A stretch of DNA of 60,111 nucleotides from Clostridiales bacterium (lineage in GTDB: Bacteria > Bacillota > Clostridia > Oscillospirales > Acutalibacteraceae): assembly GCA_024690965.1 (NCBI GenBank), contig JAILOG010000003.1, positions 1 through 60,111 of the forward strand, written 5' to 3'. Made by a program: the position numbers and the translations under genes. Below are positions 26,513-35,776 of this stretch, piece after piece (the first letter of the stretch is position 1; the number at the start of each line of letters is the position of its first letter). A model generated the notes under the pieces. The model ran no database searches. It was not told where the DNA came from and was given only the letters and a program-made list of their open reading frames with translations.

Positions 26513-27419
26513 TGCTTTTTTCGCGCAGCAAAGTCAAAAGGATTGCTTTGAGGAGCTGGACGTTGAGAAATGCAAGGTAGTAGCGGCGCTCGACAAACAC
26601 ACCTGCCCGATATGCGGTAAGCTTGACGGCACTATTATCAAAATGAGCGATTATGAAGTCGGGAGCACCGCGCCGCCGTTTCACCCCTGGTGCAGATGTA
26701 CAACAGCACCGTACTTTGAGGATATGGAAGGCATAGGCGAACGGTACGCCCGTGACGTTGAAACAGGCGAAAGCTTTACCGTACCGAAAGATATGACATA
26801 TGAGCAGTGGAAAGCTATACAGGATAAGAAATACGGTGCAGGTAAAGTTGACACAGAGCGAAAGAAAGTTTATAATGAAGTTGCTGATAAAAAGCAGTTT
26901 GAAGCGTATAAAAAACGTTTAAGCGATGAAGTACCTAAGACTTTTAAGGACTTTCAAGAGTTTAAGTATACAAACCCGGAAGCGTACAAAGATTTAACCG
27001 AGCATTACAGGTATAAAGGACGTGTACCGGAGGCTACAAAGGAAGATTTTGAAACATATAAAGCTATAAAAGCTATCGGGATACGTGGCTCTATAAGAGT
27101 ACCAGCTTTGCCATCTCAACACGCTTATATTCTTGAAGATAAATCATCAAAAAGAGATCCTGCTCATATAATGCATAGAATGTTTGAACGCAATATAAGC
27201 GCTGATAATGTGCAAAACTATATTGATAATGCGCTGTTTTCAGTTAAGCAATATAAAGGCACACGTAGAGTTTTTTATTCAAAAGAAGGCGTTACTGTGC
27301 TAACATATACACAGGACTATGATGGCATAGATTGGATTGCAAAAACCACATGGAGCAAATATGATTTTGAAGAAACTGTTGAAAAAGCAATACAGGAGGC
27401 AATAAAACATGGAAAATAG
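26513..27419 (+). pseudogene. 5'-truncated phage head morphogenesis protein with C-terminal toxin-like domain
   Basis: Homology starts directly at the edge of the last CRISPR repeat with FFAQQSQKDCFEEL, then VAALDKHTCPICGKLDG and APPFHPWCRCTTAPYF. This is the C-terminal zinc-binding end of SPP1 gp7/Mu gpF-type minor head proteins. The usual 250 or more N-terminal residues are missing. A charged linker follows, and then a 110-residue tail with HIMHRMFERNISADNV, YSKEGVTVLTY and AKTTWSKYDF. Such tails on phage head proteins are often BECR-fold (Barnase/EndoU/ColicinE5/RelE-like) nucleases, and the pattern fits, but this is an inference. The frame runs back into the CRISPR repeats, so no native start remains; an internal ATG at 26644 could at most give a short product. 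Confidence 0.75.
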
Positions 27420-27612
27420 ATTAACGCCTTATGACGATAGAAATTGTCCTATATATGATAAAATAATTGATGGCGAATTGTGCTACGAAACAGCATTATG
27501 TATGCAAGGACAATTTGTAATATCTTCTGTTCCCGAAACAGTAGATATAAAAATTTCACTTGAAAAAGCGCGTGAAATCTGTCAAAAATGTGAATACGCA
27601 AATATGGAATAA
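27409..27612 (+). CDS. Small phage-linked protein, possible immunity partner
   Basis: This 67-residue protein overlaps the preceding toxin-like reading frame by 11 bp. It reads ENRLTPYDDRNCPIYDKIID, and ends with CQKCEYANME. Four to five cysteines, including a CxxC near the end, suggest a small metal-binding fold. Small proteins that begin like this often follow phage head genes in Firmicutes. Tight coupling to a putative nuclease suggests an immunity role, but nothing in the sequence proves it. Confidence 0.6.
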   Translation: MENRLTPYDDRNCPIYDKIIDGELCYETALCMQGQFVISSVPETVDIKISLEKAREICQKCEYANME

Positions 27613-27689
27613 ATTCATTGCAAAAAGACTAATGAATTAAAGCATCGTACCAAAAGTGCGGTGCTAATTTGTTAAGTGGAGGTTTTAAT

Positions 27690-28034
27690 ATGTCAAAAGA
27701 CGATTATTTTGTTATAGTGTATAAAATACTCGCCTATTTGTATTCTTGTTTAAAAAGCTGTGAAAGCGCTGATTTAAATTACCTTAAATGTGATACGGAT
27801 GATTTTCCTATTGGTATATCATATTGGGAATACATATTTGAACATTTGTTAAATGACGGCTACATTGAGGGCATTAAGCTGCTCAGCGTAATGGGAAAAA
27901 GCACCAAGAGCATTCGTGTTACAAGCGGATTGCGCATTACACCGAAAGGCATAGATTATTTGCAGAACAATTCCGCTATGCAAAAAGCGAAAGGCTTTTT
28001 TAAGGATTTGAAAGAAATAATACCCGGATTATAA
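27690..28034 (+). CDS. YjcQ-like phage protein
   Basis: The 114-residue protein starts MSKDDYFVIVYKILAYLYSC and contains YWEYIFEHLLNDGYIEGIK and LRITPKGIDYLQNNSAMQK, the winged-helix-like pattern of the YjcQ family. This family occurs in prophages and related elements of Firmicutes; its role is not established. GGAGG precedes the ATG at 27690. The gene is intact inside the phage relic. Confidence 0.78.
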   Translation: MSKDDYFVIVYKILAYLYSCLKSCESADLNYLKCDTDDFPIGISYWEYIFEHLLNDGYIEGIKLLSVMGKSTKSIRVTSGLRITPKGIDYLQNNSAMQKAKGFFKDLKEIIPGL

Positions 28035-28051
28035 CAGAGGTGACAAATTAG

Positions 28052-28441
28052 ATGAAACGACTTATTAAAACCATAAACGGCGAGTCTTGCGAGATTTACG
28101 CTATATCACACCACAACAGGCTACTTGTCGGCAAGGCTGTACCAAATATAGAAATATACGAGCAAAGTACACAAGTGAAAACAATCGGAGCTAACAGCGC
28201 ACGTTACAAGCGCGTATACTTATCCGTTGCTGTTTGTCCCAACCCTGAAATGGACGCAAATATGACAGAGGAATTTATAAAAGGCATAACATCATTTGAT
28301 TTGGCTATGCAGCTACCGCGTAAAGACAATGTTGTCGTACCGTTTGATATATACGGAGCGGCAAGTGCGGATATATCGCCTGATTGTTGGGAATTTGAAA
28401 TAACAGACCCCGTGATGGTGCGGAAATTGCTTGTACTATAA
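28052..28441 (+). CDS. Hypothetical phage-region protein
   Basis: I do not recognise this 129-residue protein. It is mostly beta-strand in character (CEIYAISHHNRLLVGKAV, YKRVYLSVAVCPNPEM, CWEFEITDPVMVRKLLVL) and has no signal peptide. GAGGTGA precedes the ATG. It sits between a yjcQ-like gene and a broken scaffold gene, so it probably belonged to the head module of a siphophage. Confidence 0.6.
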   Translation: MKRLIKTINGESCEIYAISHHNRLLVGKAVPNIEIYEQSTQVKTIGANSARYKRVYLSVAVCPNPEMDANMTEEFIKGITSFDLAMQLPRKDNVVVPFDIYGAASADISPDCWEFEITDPVMVRKLLVL

Positions 28442-28465
28442 ATTCAAAATTTAATATCGTTGCTA

Positions 28466-28499
28466 AAAGCATCTTACTGAAAGGTAGGGTGCTTTTTTC
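28466..28499 (+). terminator. Terminator in the phage relic
   Basis: AAGCATCTTAC...GGTAGGGTGCTT hairpin followed by a T run. Confidence 0.8.
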
Positions 28500-28594
28500 A
28501 TACAAAATTTTATCCCCGGCTCAGGGAGCAAAAGAACGAGCGCAGCAAAACGAGAACTGACTCGATAAAAAAGGAAGCTGCGGAAAGGAACAAT

Positions 28595-28816
28595 ATGCTT
28601 GAATGGTTAAAGAACATTTTAGGCGACAACTACAGTGAAGATATCGCTTTTTTCATTACGTTCAGAGGCGTTTTTACCCGTCATAGGGAGAAACAGAAGG
28701 TTAAGACAGGCGTAAGTTTTTTACCTCATCAGCCAACTGCGCTGACAGCTTCTCCTCAAGGAGAAGGCTTGTTGCGGATGGACAATGGATTACATAGCCA
28801 AAAAATGACACAATAA
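28595..28816 (+). pseudogene. Phage scaffold (GP20-like) gene fragment, 3' truncated
   Basis: The first 18 codons read MLEWLKNILGDNYSEDIA, matching the N-terminus of phage minor structural/scaffold GP20-type proteins. After about position 28650 the frame continues into sequence with no phage character and stops at codon 74. AAAGGAA lies before the ATG. In siphophages the scaffold gene follows the minor head gene, so the order fits. The break marks the right end of the relic. Confidence 0.6.
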
Positions 28817-29045
28817 CCTTGCCGAGAAGAAAGCGGGGGGCTCTCGTCCACCCAGCGGGGGGCGCAGCGCCCCCGGGTGGTCGCGAAAGGGGTTTCCAAA
28901 GGGGGAAACATCCGACGGGTTTCCCCCCCTTTTTGGTGTCCTTTGCCTACTTTCACACATGGGAAAGTTGGTGCCTGCCCGGCATAAGGGCAAAATTGAG
29001 GGCTTGATAAATCTTTTATTTACACCTTTCGCTAAAGGTAAAAAC
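28817..29045. other. GC-rich hairpin element beside the phage relic
   Basis: No gene is seen. GGGGGCGC-A-GCGCCCCC (about 28858-28874) and GGGGGAAAC...GGTTTCCCCC (about 28902-28929) are two strong hairpins in a locally GC-rich block, unlike the AT-rich gaps elsewhere. It resembles a dispersed intergenic repeat, but only one copy is present here. Confidence 0.5.
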
Positions 29046-29051
29046 AACAAA

Positions 29052-29101
29052 AAAGCCCCGCAGGCGCAAGCATTTTACCTTACATCCGCGGAGCTTATTT
29101 T
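29052..29101 (-). terminator. Terminator of the GGGtGRT gene
   Basis: On the minus strand AGCTCCGCGG pairs with CCTGCGGGGCT and is followed by T6. Confidence 0.7.
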
Positions 29102-29121
29102 TATAATATTCTCTTATAATT

Positions 29122-30132
29122 TTAGTTGTTCAGCGCCTCATAAACCGCAACCGCGCACGCAACCGTTGCGCCTACCATCGGGTTGTTGCCCATGCCGATA
29201 AGGCCCATCATCTCAACGTGAGCAGGAACAGATGAAGAACCCGCGAACTGAGCGTCGCCGTGCATACGTCCCATGGAGTCGGTCAAGCCGTAAGAAGCCG
29301 GACCCGCGCCCATATTGTCGGGGTGAAGTGTTCTGCCTGTGCCGCCGCCGCTCGCAACAGAGAAGTATTTAACGCCGTTTTCCATAGCCCACTTTTTGTA
29401 TGTTCCCGCAACAAGGTGCTGGAATCTTGTGGGGTTGGTGGAGTTACCTGTAATGGAAACGTCTACGCCCTCGTGACGCATAATCGCAACGCCCTCTAAA
29501 ACGTCGTTTGCGCCGTAGCATTTAACAGCCGCGCGCTCGCCTTGTGAAAAAGCTCTTTCTTCCAAAACTTTGAGCTCGCCGGTGTAGAAATCGTAATCTG
29601 TCTTTACGTATGTAAAGCCGTTTATTCTTGAAATGATATAAGCGGCGTCTTTACCGAGACCGTTCAAGATAACTCTCAAAGGCTCTTTTCTTGCTTTGTT
29701 GGCTGTTCTGGCAATACCGAGCGCGCCCTCAGCCGCCGCAAAGCTTTCGTGACCCGCAAGGAACGCGAAGCACTTTGTTTCGTCACGGAGAAGCATTGCG
29801 CCGAGATTACCGTGACCGATACCTACGTGTCTTTGGTCGGCGACGGAACCGGGGATACAAAACGCCTCAAGTCCGAGACCGATATCAGCCGCCGCGTCTG
29901 CCGCGCTCGCGGATTTTTTCTTTAACGCGATAGCGCAACCGAGTGTATATGCCCAGCTTGCGTTTTCAAAAGCTATGGGCTGAACGCCCTTAACTATTGC
30001 GTCCGGATCAAAGCCTTTGTCAAGGCACATTTGTCTTGCTGCCTCAAGGCTTTCTATACCGTATTCGGCAAGACATTTCTCAATTTTAGCCATTCTTCTG
30101 TCTTTACCTTCAAAATTTACATTGTTAGCCAT
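29122..30132 (-). CDS. GGGtGRT protein (unknown function)
   Basis: The 336-residue protein contains SVASGGGTGRTLHPD near residue 270, the motif that names the family. Other features are PGSVADQRHVGIGHGNLGAM, AFLAGHESFAAAEGALG and ITGNSTNPTRFQHL. Glycine-rich loops and conserved His, Asp and Arg residues suggest an enzyme, but no activity is established. It lies 21 bp downstream of a NifU-like gene in the same operon. The two are found together in many anaerobes, which suggests that it receives or works with an Fe-S cluster. GAGGAGG lies upstream of the ATG. Confidence 0.88.
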   Translation of the reverse strand: MANNVNFEGKDRRMAKIEKCLAEYGIESLEAARQMCLDKGFDPDAIVKGVQPIAFENASWAYTLGCAIALKKKSASAADAAADIGLGLEAFCIPGSVADQRHVGIGHGNLGAMLLRDETKCFAFLAGHESFAAAEGALGIARTANKARKEPLRVILNGLGKDAAYIISRINGFTYVKTDYDFYTGELKVLEERAFSQGERAAVKCYGANDVLEGVAIMRHEGVDVSITGNSTNPTRFQHLVAGTYKKWAMENGVKYFSVASGGGTGRTLHPDNMGAGPASYGLTDSMGRMHGDAQFAGSSSVPAHVEMMGLIGMGNNPMVGATVACAVAVYEALNN

Positions 30133-30153
30133 AAATCAAGTCCTCCTCTTGCC

Positions 30154-30846
30154 TTATTCTTCACGCGGGTCTATGTACTTGGCTGCGCCGTCAAAGCGGC
30201 CGTACTGACCTATGTTTTTCTTGTATGCTTCATCGGGGCTCATACCGTGACGGATGTCCTCAAGCATTTTTCCGAGCTTAACGAACTGATAGCCGATAAC
30301 CTCGTTATTTTCATCGAGAGCTGTTTTAAGAACATAACCCTCTGCCATTTCCATATAGCGAGGACCTTTTAACTTTGTGCTGAACATTGTGCCCACCTGT
30401 GAGCGCAAGCCTTTGCCGAGATCTTCAAGAGCGGCGCCTACGGGCAAACCGTTCTCTGAAAAAGCGGTTTGACTTCTGCCGTATACGAGCTGTTCAAAAA
30501 TATTCTTCATTGCAACGTTTATAGCGTCGCAAACAAGGTCTGTGTTAAGGCACTCCAAAAGAGTTTTGCCGGGGAGTATCTCCGCTGCCATAGCCGCCGA
30601 GTGAGTCATACCCGAGCAGCCGAGTGTTTCAACAAGAGCTTCCTCTACAATTCCGTCTTTTACGTTAAGCGTAAGCTTGCAGGCGCCCTGCTGAGGCGCG
30701 CACCAGCCAATACCGTGTGAAAGACCGGATATATCCTTAATATCATAAGCTTTTACCCACTTGCCCTCTTCGGGTATCGGGGCAGGACCGTGATGCGGAC
30801 CCTTTGTTACAACGCACATATTCTCCACTTCGTGTGAATAATTCAT
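30154..30846 (-). CDS. NifU-like iron-sulfur scaffold protein partnered with GGGtGRT
   Basis: The 230-residue protein has IGWCAPQQGACKLTL near residue 47 and TLGCSGMTHSAAMAAEI near 75, followed by LLECLNTDLVCDAINVAM. This is the layout of NifU/IscU-related scaffold domains, with three or more cysteines. The C-terminal part (YVLKTALDENNEVIGYQF, RFDGAAKYIDPREE) is specific to this operon family. The ATG at 30846 is preceded by GGAAAGGGG; an upstream ATG lies in Cys/Arg-rich sequence and is not supported. No nif, isc or suf gene is nearby. Confidence 0.82.
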   Translation of the reverse strand: MNYSHEVENMCVVTKGPHHGPAPIPEEGKWVKAYDIKDISGLSHGIGWCAPQQGACKLTLNVKDGIVEEALVETLGCSGMTHSAAMAAEILPGKTLLECLNTDLVCDAINVAMKNIFEQLVYGRSQTAFSENGLPVGAALEDLGKGLRSQVGTMFSTKLKGPRYMEMAEGYVLKTALDENNEVIGYQFVKLGKMLEDIRHGMSPDEAYKKNIGQYGRFDGAAKYIDPREE

Positions 30847-30971
30847 ATAAAGTAACCCCTTTCCAATAATTGTGATAATGCGGCTCCTGCCGCACATACA
30901 CATAAATTATAAGTCATTTTAGAAAAATATTCAATAGATTTGAGGGAATTTTTAAATTTGCTGTGTAATAA

Positions 30972-31010
30972 AATTCAAGCCGCAGGGTAAAACGACCTAC
31001 GGCTTGAAAA
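30972..31010 (-). terminator. Terminator of valS
   Basis: CAAGCCGTAGGTC pairs with ACCCTGCGGCTTG (minus strand), separating valS from the NifU-like gene. Confidence 0.75.
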
Positions 31011-31018
31011 TATACTTA

Positions 31019-33640
31019 TTACTTCAACTGCTCAATAGCCGCCTTTACAAGTGCTATTTTTTCTCTTTCCTTAGCGGCCTGGGCTTTTACTGTTTCAACT
31101 ACTTTTTCGGGAGCTTTTGAAATGAAGTTTTCGTTGTTAAGCTTTGCCTCGGACTGCGCAAGCATTTTTTCTGTCTGCGCAAGTTCACGGTTGAGCCTCG
31201 CAAGCTCTGCCTCTTTGTCTACAAGCTCTGCCATTGGGATATATATTTTGGCGTGCGCCGTTACTATTGTTACAGCGCCGTCTACGGTAAATTCCTTGCC
31301 TATTTCTATCTCAGAGGCGCTCGCGAGGCGTGTAATGTATTCTCTGCCAAGCTCAAATGGCTTTGTTTCCTTAGCGGCGATATAAACCTTTGCTTTTCTT
31401 GAGGGCGGCACGTTCATTTCACTGCGGCGTGCGCGTATTGCGCTTATTGCTTCGGTTATCACGTTTACAAGCGCGCTTTCCTCTTCATGGCACATATCTT
31501 TGTTATATTTCGGATATTCGGCAAGCATAAGCGTTTCGCCGTCGTGCGGCAATGTCTGCCAAATTTCTTCTGTTAAAAACGGCATAAACGGATGAAGCAA
31601 TCTGAGTATCTTTTCAAGTACGAATACAAGCACCTGTCTTGTGTTTTGCGCGGATTCACCGCCCGATTGCAAGCTTGCCTTTGAAAACTCTATATACCAG
31701 TCGCAGAATACATCCCAAATAAAGTCGTAAAGCTTAACTACGGCTACGCCGAGCTCAAATTTTTCGAGGTTTTCGGTTACTTCTTTAGACACAATATTCA
31801 ATTTGTGGATTATCCACTTGTCGATCAATGTCAGATCTTTCGGAAGCTCGTTTTTAACATTAAAGTCGTCAATGTTCATATGAACAAAACGGGAAGCGTT
31901 CCACAGCTTGTTCGCGAAGTTTCTGCAAGATTCTACACGCTCGGGCGAGAATCTCATATCATTTCCCGGTGAGTTGCCCGTCGCAAGGAAAAATCTTAGC
32001 GCGTCCGCGCCGTAGCTGTCTATTATTTCAAGCGGATCTACGCCGTTGCCGAGAGATTTGCTCATCTTTCTGCCCTGAGAGTCACGAACAAGTCCGTGAA
32101 TAAGCACTGTGTCAAACGGGGCTTTTCCCGTGTGCTCAATACCCGAGAACATCATTCTCATAACCCAGAACGGGATAATATCATAACCCGTTACAAGCGT
32201 TGATGTGGGGTAGAAGTAGTCTAAATCTTCCGTCTTTTCGGGCCACCCGAGTGTAGAGAAAGGCCACAGAGCGGAGCTGAACCAGGTATCAAGTGTGTCT
32301 TCGTCTTGCCTTAAATGGTTTTTTCCGCATTTTGGGCAAACTGTAGGCGCTGTTTCCGAAACGATGGTTTCTTTGCAGTCGTCGCAATACCAGGCAGGTA
32401 TTCTGTGTCCCCACCAAAGCTGACGGGATATGCACCAGTCGCGGATATTTTCAAGCCAATGGAAATATATTTTTTCAAAATGCGTTGGTACAAACTTTGT
32501 TTCCCCGTTTTTAACAGCGTCTATTGCGGGCTGTGCAAGAGGCTTCATTTTTACAAACCACTGCTTTGAAACACGCGGCTCAACAGTTGAAGAACAGCGG
32601 TAGCACGTGCCTACGTTATGTGTGTGCTCTTCTATTTTTACCAAATATCCTTGCTTTTCAAGGTCGGCTACAATCGCCTTACGGGCAACATATCTGTCCA
32701 TACCTGCGTATGCGGGATAATCCTCAGTTATTTTCGCGTCATCCGTCATTATGTTGATGATTGGCAGATCGTGCCTTAAGCCAACCTCAAAGTCGTTGGG
32801 GTCGTGCGCGGGTGTTATTTTAACAACGCCCGTGCCGAATTCCGGATCAACATAGCTGTCCGCGACAACGGGGATCTCTCTGCCTACAAGCGGCAATATT
32901 ACCGTTTTGCCGACATACGCCTTATATCTTTCGTCATCGGGATTTACCGCGACAGCTGTGTCGCCGAGCAATGTTTCGGGACGTGTTGTCGCAAGCTGTA
33001 AATATCCGCTGTCGTCCTTTAAGGGATAGCGCAAATGCCAGAAATGTCCTGCCTGCTCTTCGTGTTCAACCTCAGCGTCGGAAATTGATGTCTTACAGCA
33101 GGGACACCAGTTGATTATACGCTCTCCGCGATATATAAGTCCCTTGTTATAAAGGCTTACAAAAACTTTGTTAACGGCTTTGTTGCAGCCTTCGTCCATT
33201 GTAAAGCGTTCACGCTGCCAATCGCAGGAGCTTCCCATTTTCTTAAGCTGAGATGTTATTCTTGTGCCGTATTCCTTTTTCCAGTCCCAAGCTCTTTCCA
33301 AAAACTTTTCTCTGCCGATGCCTTCCTTTGTGAGACCGTCGTCCTTTAGTGCGGCAACTATCTTTGCCTCTGTGGCGATTGAGGCGTGGTCGGTACCGGG
33401 AAGCCACAGCGCGCTGTAACCCTGCATTCTTCTGAAACGGATAAGAATATCCTGCAAAGTGTTATCAAGAGCGTGCCCCATATGAAGCTGACCCGTAATA
33501 TTCGGCGGCGGCATAACTATTGTGTAAGGTGTTTTATTTTTATCGGCTTTCGCGTGAAAATATCCGCCGTCAAGCCAAAATTTATAAATTTTATCTTCAA
33601 TCTCTTTAGGATTATAGGTTTTCGCTAATTCCTGAGCCAT
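31019..33640 (-). CDS. valS: Valyl-tRNA synthetase
   Basis: Class I synthetase charging tRNA-Val. The 873-residue length is normal. [15 protein letters not shown] carries the HIGH-type motif (near 45-55), and [14 protein letters not shown] is the KMSKS loop (near 525). The editing domain has [18 protein letters not shown] zinc-binding-like CDDCKETI...CPKCGKNH lies near 420-440. The C-terminal coiled coil (about 805-873) ends the protein. No T-box leader is seen in the 90-bp upstream gap. Confidence 0.97.
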   Translation of the reverse strand: MAQELAKTYNPKEIEDKIYKFWLDGGYFHAKADKNKTPYTIVMPPPNITGQLHMGHALDNTLQDILIRFRRMQGYSALWLPGTDHASIATEAKIVAALKDDGLTKEGIGREKFLERAWDWKKEYGTRITSQLKKMGSSCDWQRERFTMDEGCNKAVNKVFVSLYNKGLIYRGERIINWCPCCKTSISDAEVEHEEQAGHFWHLRYPLKDDSGYLQLATTRPETLLGDTAVAVNPDDERYKAYVGKTVILPLVGREIPVVADSYVDPEFGTGVVKITPAHDPNDFEVGLRHDLPIINIMTDDAKITEDYPAYAGMDRYVARKAIVADLEKQGYLVKIEEHTHNVGTCYRCSSTVEPRVSKQWFVKMKPLAQPAIDAVKNGETKFVPTHFEKIYFHWLENIRDWCISRQLWWGHRIPAWYCDDCKETIVSETAPTVCPKCGKNHLRQDEDTLDTWFSSALWPFSTLGWPEKTEDLDYFYPTSTLVTGYDIIPFWVMRMMFSGIEHTGKAPFDTVLIHGLVRDSQGRKMSKSLGNGVDPLEIIDSYGADALRFFLATGNSPGNDMRFSPERVESCRNFANKLWNASRFVHMNIDDFNVKNELPKDLTLIDKWIIHKLNIVSKEVTENLEKFELGVAVVKLYDFIWDVFCDWYIEFSKASLQSGGESAQNTRQVLVFVLEKILRLLHPFMPFLTEEIWQTLPHDGETLMLAEYPKYNKDMCHEEESALVNVITEAISAIRARRSEMNVPPSRKAKVYIAAKETKPFELGREYITRLASASEIEIGKEFTVDGAVTIVTAHAKIYIPMAELVDKEAELARLNRELAQTEKMLAQSEAKLNNENFISKAPEKVVETVKAQAAKEREKIALVKAAIEQLK

Positions 33641-33673
33641 TTTTGTACCTCCTGTTTTTTCGCGTCTTTTTAG

Positions 33674-33702
33674 ATTATCTCACGAATGGAGTGTTTTGTC
33701 AA
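33674..33702 (-). promoter_or_regulatory. Promoter of valS
   Basis: On the minus strand TTGACA and GATAAT lie 17 bp apart, 34 bp before the valS ATG, with AGGAGG between them and the start. Confidence 0.75.
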
Positions 33703-33730
33703 ATAAATTTACATTATAAACTGTGATGTA

Positions 33731-35749
33731 TCATAAAACCCCACGGTGATATAATCCGTGTGTGTGCTTATAGGGTATTGTTTTTTTGTTTATATAGTTT
33801 TCAATATCGTTTCTCACAATCTCAAAATCTGCCTTAGAAAGCTCAACATCGCTTTTATCGGCTTTTAAAATTGAACAATTAAGTATCTCCGAGCAGCCGT
33901 TTGTACAGTAAACGGCAAAAGTATGACCTTTATCATCTTTGATAAAGCTTTTTTTGCCGCACTGCGCGCAAGATATTCCCGCACTTTTAACGGGGCAGTT
34001 GCGTGTAAGCATCATAGGTATGTACCCTTCCGATAATATCCCCACGGGTATGTGACGCGCCAGTTCTCCTATCTGCTTTGATGTGAGCTCTATTGACGCG
34101 ACCGCGTCGGCGACTCCCAACTCTTTTAAAAATAAAAGCGAATAGCTGTTTGTTATGTTAAGCCCGAAATCCCCGTGAACGGTAAAGCCTTTTTCAAGCC
34201 CTAACGCTACACCGCCGAGGTTGCCGGTAAGTATATGCTCTATGCCCATATTTTTGGCGTTGTCAAGAATTTCGGAAATTTTGCTTTCGCTGCCAAACAT
34301 ACCGCGCGGCAGGCTAAGTCCTATTGTATAGCCTTTATCAATGAGCTTAAGGAGATCGTCTGCGTTGCTGTCAAGCGGCACAAACAAGATCCCGTCTTTA
34401 GTGTCTTTGGTGCATGAGCAGGACTCCAAAACATAACGTTTAGGCATTTTATGAGATTGCTTTTTGGTGAAGTCAAGGCGCAAATCGGCAAACTGACGTT
34501 CTTTAATTTTGCAGCGCATATCTGTAAGCTTTTCCAAAGCCATACGGCGCAGGTTGTTAAGTGACGTTATTCTTACCGTGGAAGTACCGTCAAAGTCAAC
34601 TTTTATGCTACTTATATAAAATGGTGTATCTCCTGTTTTTGATATCTGCTCTCTTATTCTTTCTTCGGTTATAGGGCGGTTTAGGGCTTTTTCGGCTTTA
34701 TCGCCGGATACGGTAACGGTGTTGTTTTTGTCGTCTGCGAGGGTAAGCGTTATGTTCTCGTTTTCTCTTACCGTTATTTCTGCGTTGAGCGGAACCGTTT
34801 GCCGCTCTTTTCTGTACAATTGGTGTATTTTATCAAACAGGGCTTTGTCCGCGGAAATAACATCGTCGCGCTGTCTGTATCCGAACATTTCTTTGCCCGT
34901 ATGTGATGTGTAATAGCCGTCTGTAAAGCCGGAGCGCGAAAAAACGTCTTTAAGCATATTTTCTGTTTGTGTGTCAAGCTTCCCGTTATCAAGCATTTGT
35001 CTGCAAGCGGTAACGGCTGCCGCTACATATTCGGGACGTTTCATTCTGCCCTCTATTTTTGCTGTGTGCACGCCTAAATCTTCAAGCTCTTTTAAATACT
35101 TAACAAGTGAAAGGTCTTTAAGGCTCAGCGCGTAACCGCCCTTGCTTTCGTTTACACTGTGAGGCAGCCTGCACGGCTGGGCGCATCTGCCGCGGTTGCC
35201 GCTTCTGCATCCGGCAATCGCGCTAAAATAGCACTGCCCCGAAACGCACATACACAAAGCCCCATGGACGAACACTTCTACTTCTATAGGGCAGCTTTCA
35301 ACAATTTCTTTTATTTCATCTTTGCTTAGCTCACGTGAAAGCACCACTCGCTTGAACCCAAGCATATAAAGCAGTTTTGCGCCTGCCGGCGTGTGAACCG
35401 ACATTTGAGTTGACGCGTGCAGGCGTATATCGGGACAAGCTTTTTTGAGCAAATAAGCAAGACCGAGATCTTGAACAATAATCGCGTCTATACCTGAGCT
35501 TACGGCGCTTTTGGCTACCTTAAGCGCACGCTCAAGCTCGCTGTCACGCAACAAAGTATTCAATGCGAGATAAACCTTGACATTGTGATTATGGCAATAT
35601 TTAATTGTATCCGCAAGCGAATTGCTGTCAAAATTTGAGGCGGACGCTCTGGCACTGAATTCATCAGCGCCTAAATATACAGCGTCCGCACCTGATATAA
35701 CTGCGGGCCTTATACATTCCAAAGAACCCGCGGGAGCCAAAATTTCCAT
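33731..35749 (-). CDS. U32 family peptidase (RlhA-like)
   Basis: The 672-residue protein starts MEILAPAGSLECIRPAVISG and has ADAVYLGADEFSARASASNF, VQDLGLAYLLKKACPDI and LHASTQMSVH, all typical of U32. The cysteines in CMCVSGQCYF and SGNRGRCAQPCRLP probably bind a [4Fe-4S] cluster. The C-terminal half matches the longer U32/DUF3656 type. Relatives such as RlhA act in 23S rRNA hydroxylation (ho5C2501) rather than proteolysis, so that role is possible. It is the last gene of the apgM operon and lies 27 bp after zapA. Confidence 0.9.
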   Translation of the reverse strand: MEILAPAGSLECIRPAVISGADAVYLGADEFSARASASNFDSNSLADTIKYCHNHNVKVYLALNTLLRDSELERALKVAKSAVSSGIDAIIVQDLGLAYLLKKACPDIRLHASTQMSVHTPAGAKLLYMLGFKRVVLSRELSKDEIKEIVESCPIEVEVFVHGALCMCVSGQCYFSAIAGCRSGNRGRCAQPCRLPHSVNESKGGYALSLKDLSLVKYLKELEDLGVHTAKIEGRMKRPEYVAAAVTACRQMLDNGKLDTQTENMLKDVFSRSGFTDGYYTSHTGKEMFGYRQRDDVISADKALFDKIHQLYRKERQTVPLNAEITVRENENITLTLADDKNNTVTVSGDKAEKALNRPITEERIREQISKTGDTPFYISSIKVDFDGTSTVRITSLNNLRRMALEKLTDMRCKIKERQFADLRLDFTKKQSHKMPKRYVLESCSCTKDTKDGILFVPLDSNADDLLKLIDKGYTIGLSLPRGMFGSESKISEILDNAKNMGIEHILTGNLGGVALGLEKGFTVHGDFGLNITNSYSLLFLKELGVADAVASIELTSKQIGELARHIPVGILSEGYIPMMLTRNCPVKSAGISCAQCGKKSFIKDDKGHTFAVYCTNGCSEILNCSILKADKSDVELSKADFEIVRNDIENYINKKTIPYKHTHGLYHRGVL

Positions 35750-35776
35750 TTTTACCTCTTGTATAACGGAATGAAT

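Noticed and set aside
27200-27270. Self-targeting by spacer 43 (shared AGCAATATAAA with the phage relic)
   Set aside because: Only 11 matching bases, within chance expectation for AT-rich DNA, and no extension on either side.
28790-29050. Several frames over the GC-rich hairpin element
   Set aside because: They come from the palindromes; Arg/Pro/Gly-rich composition and no ribosome binding site.
33641-33730. T-box riboswitch before valS
   Set aside because: The gap is 90 bp and filled by a normal promoter and ribosome binding site; no TGG-type T-box sequence is seen.
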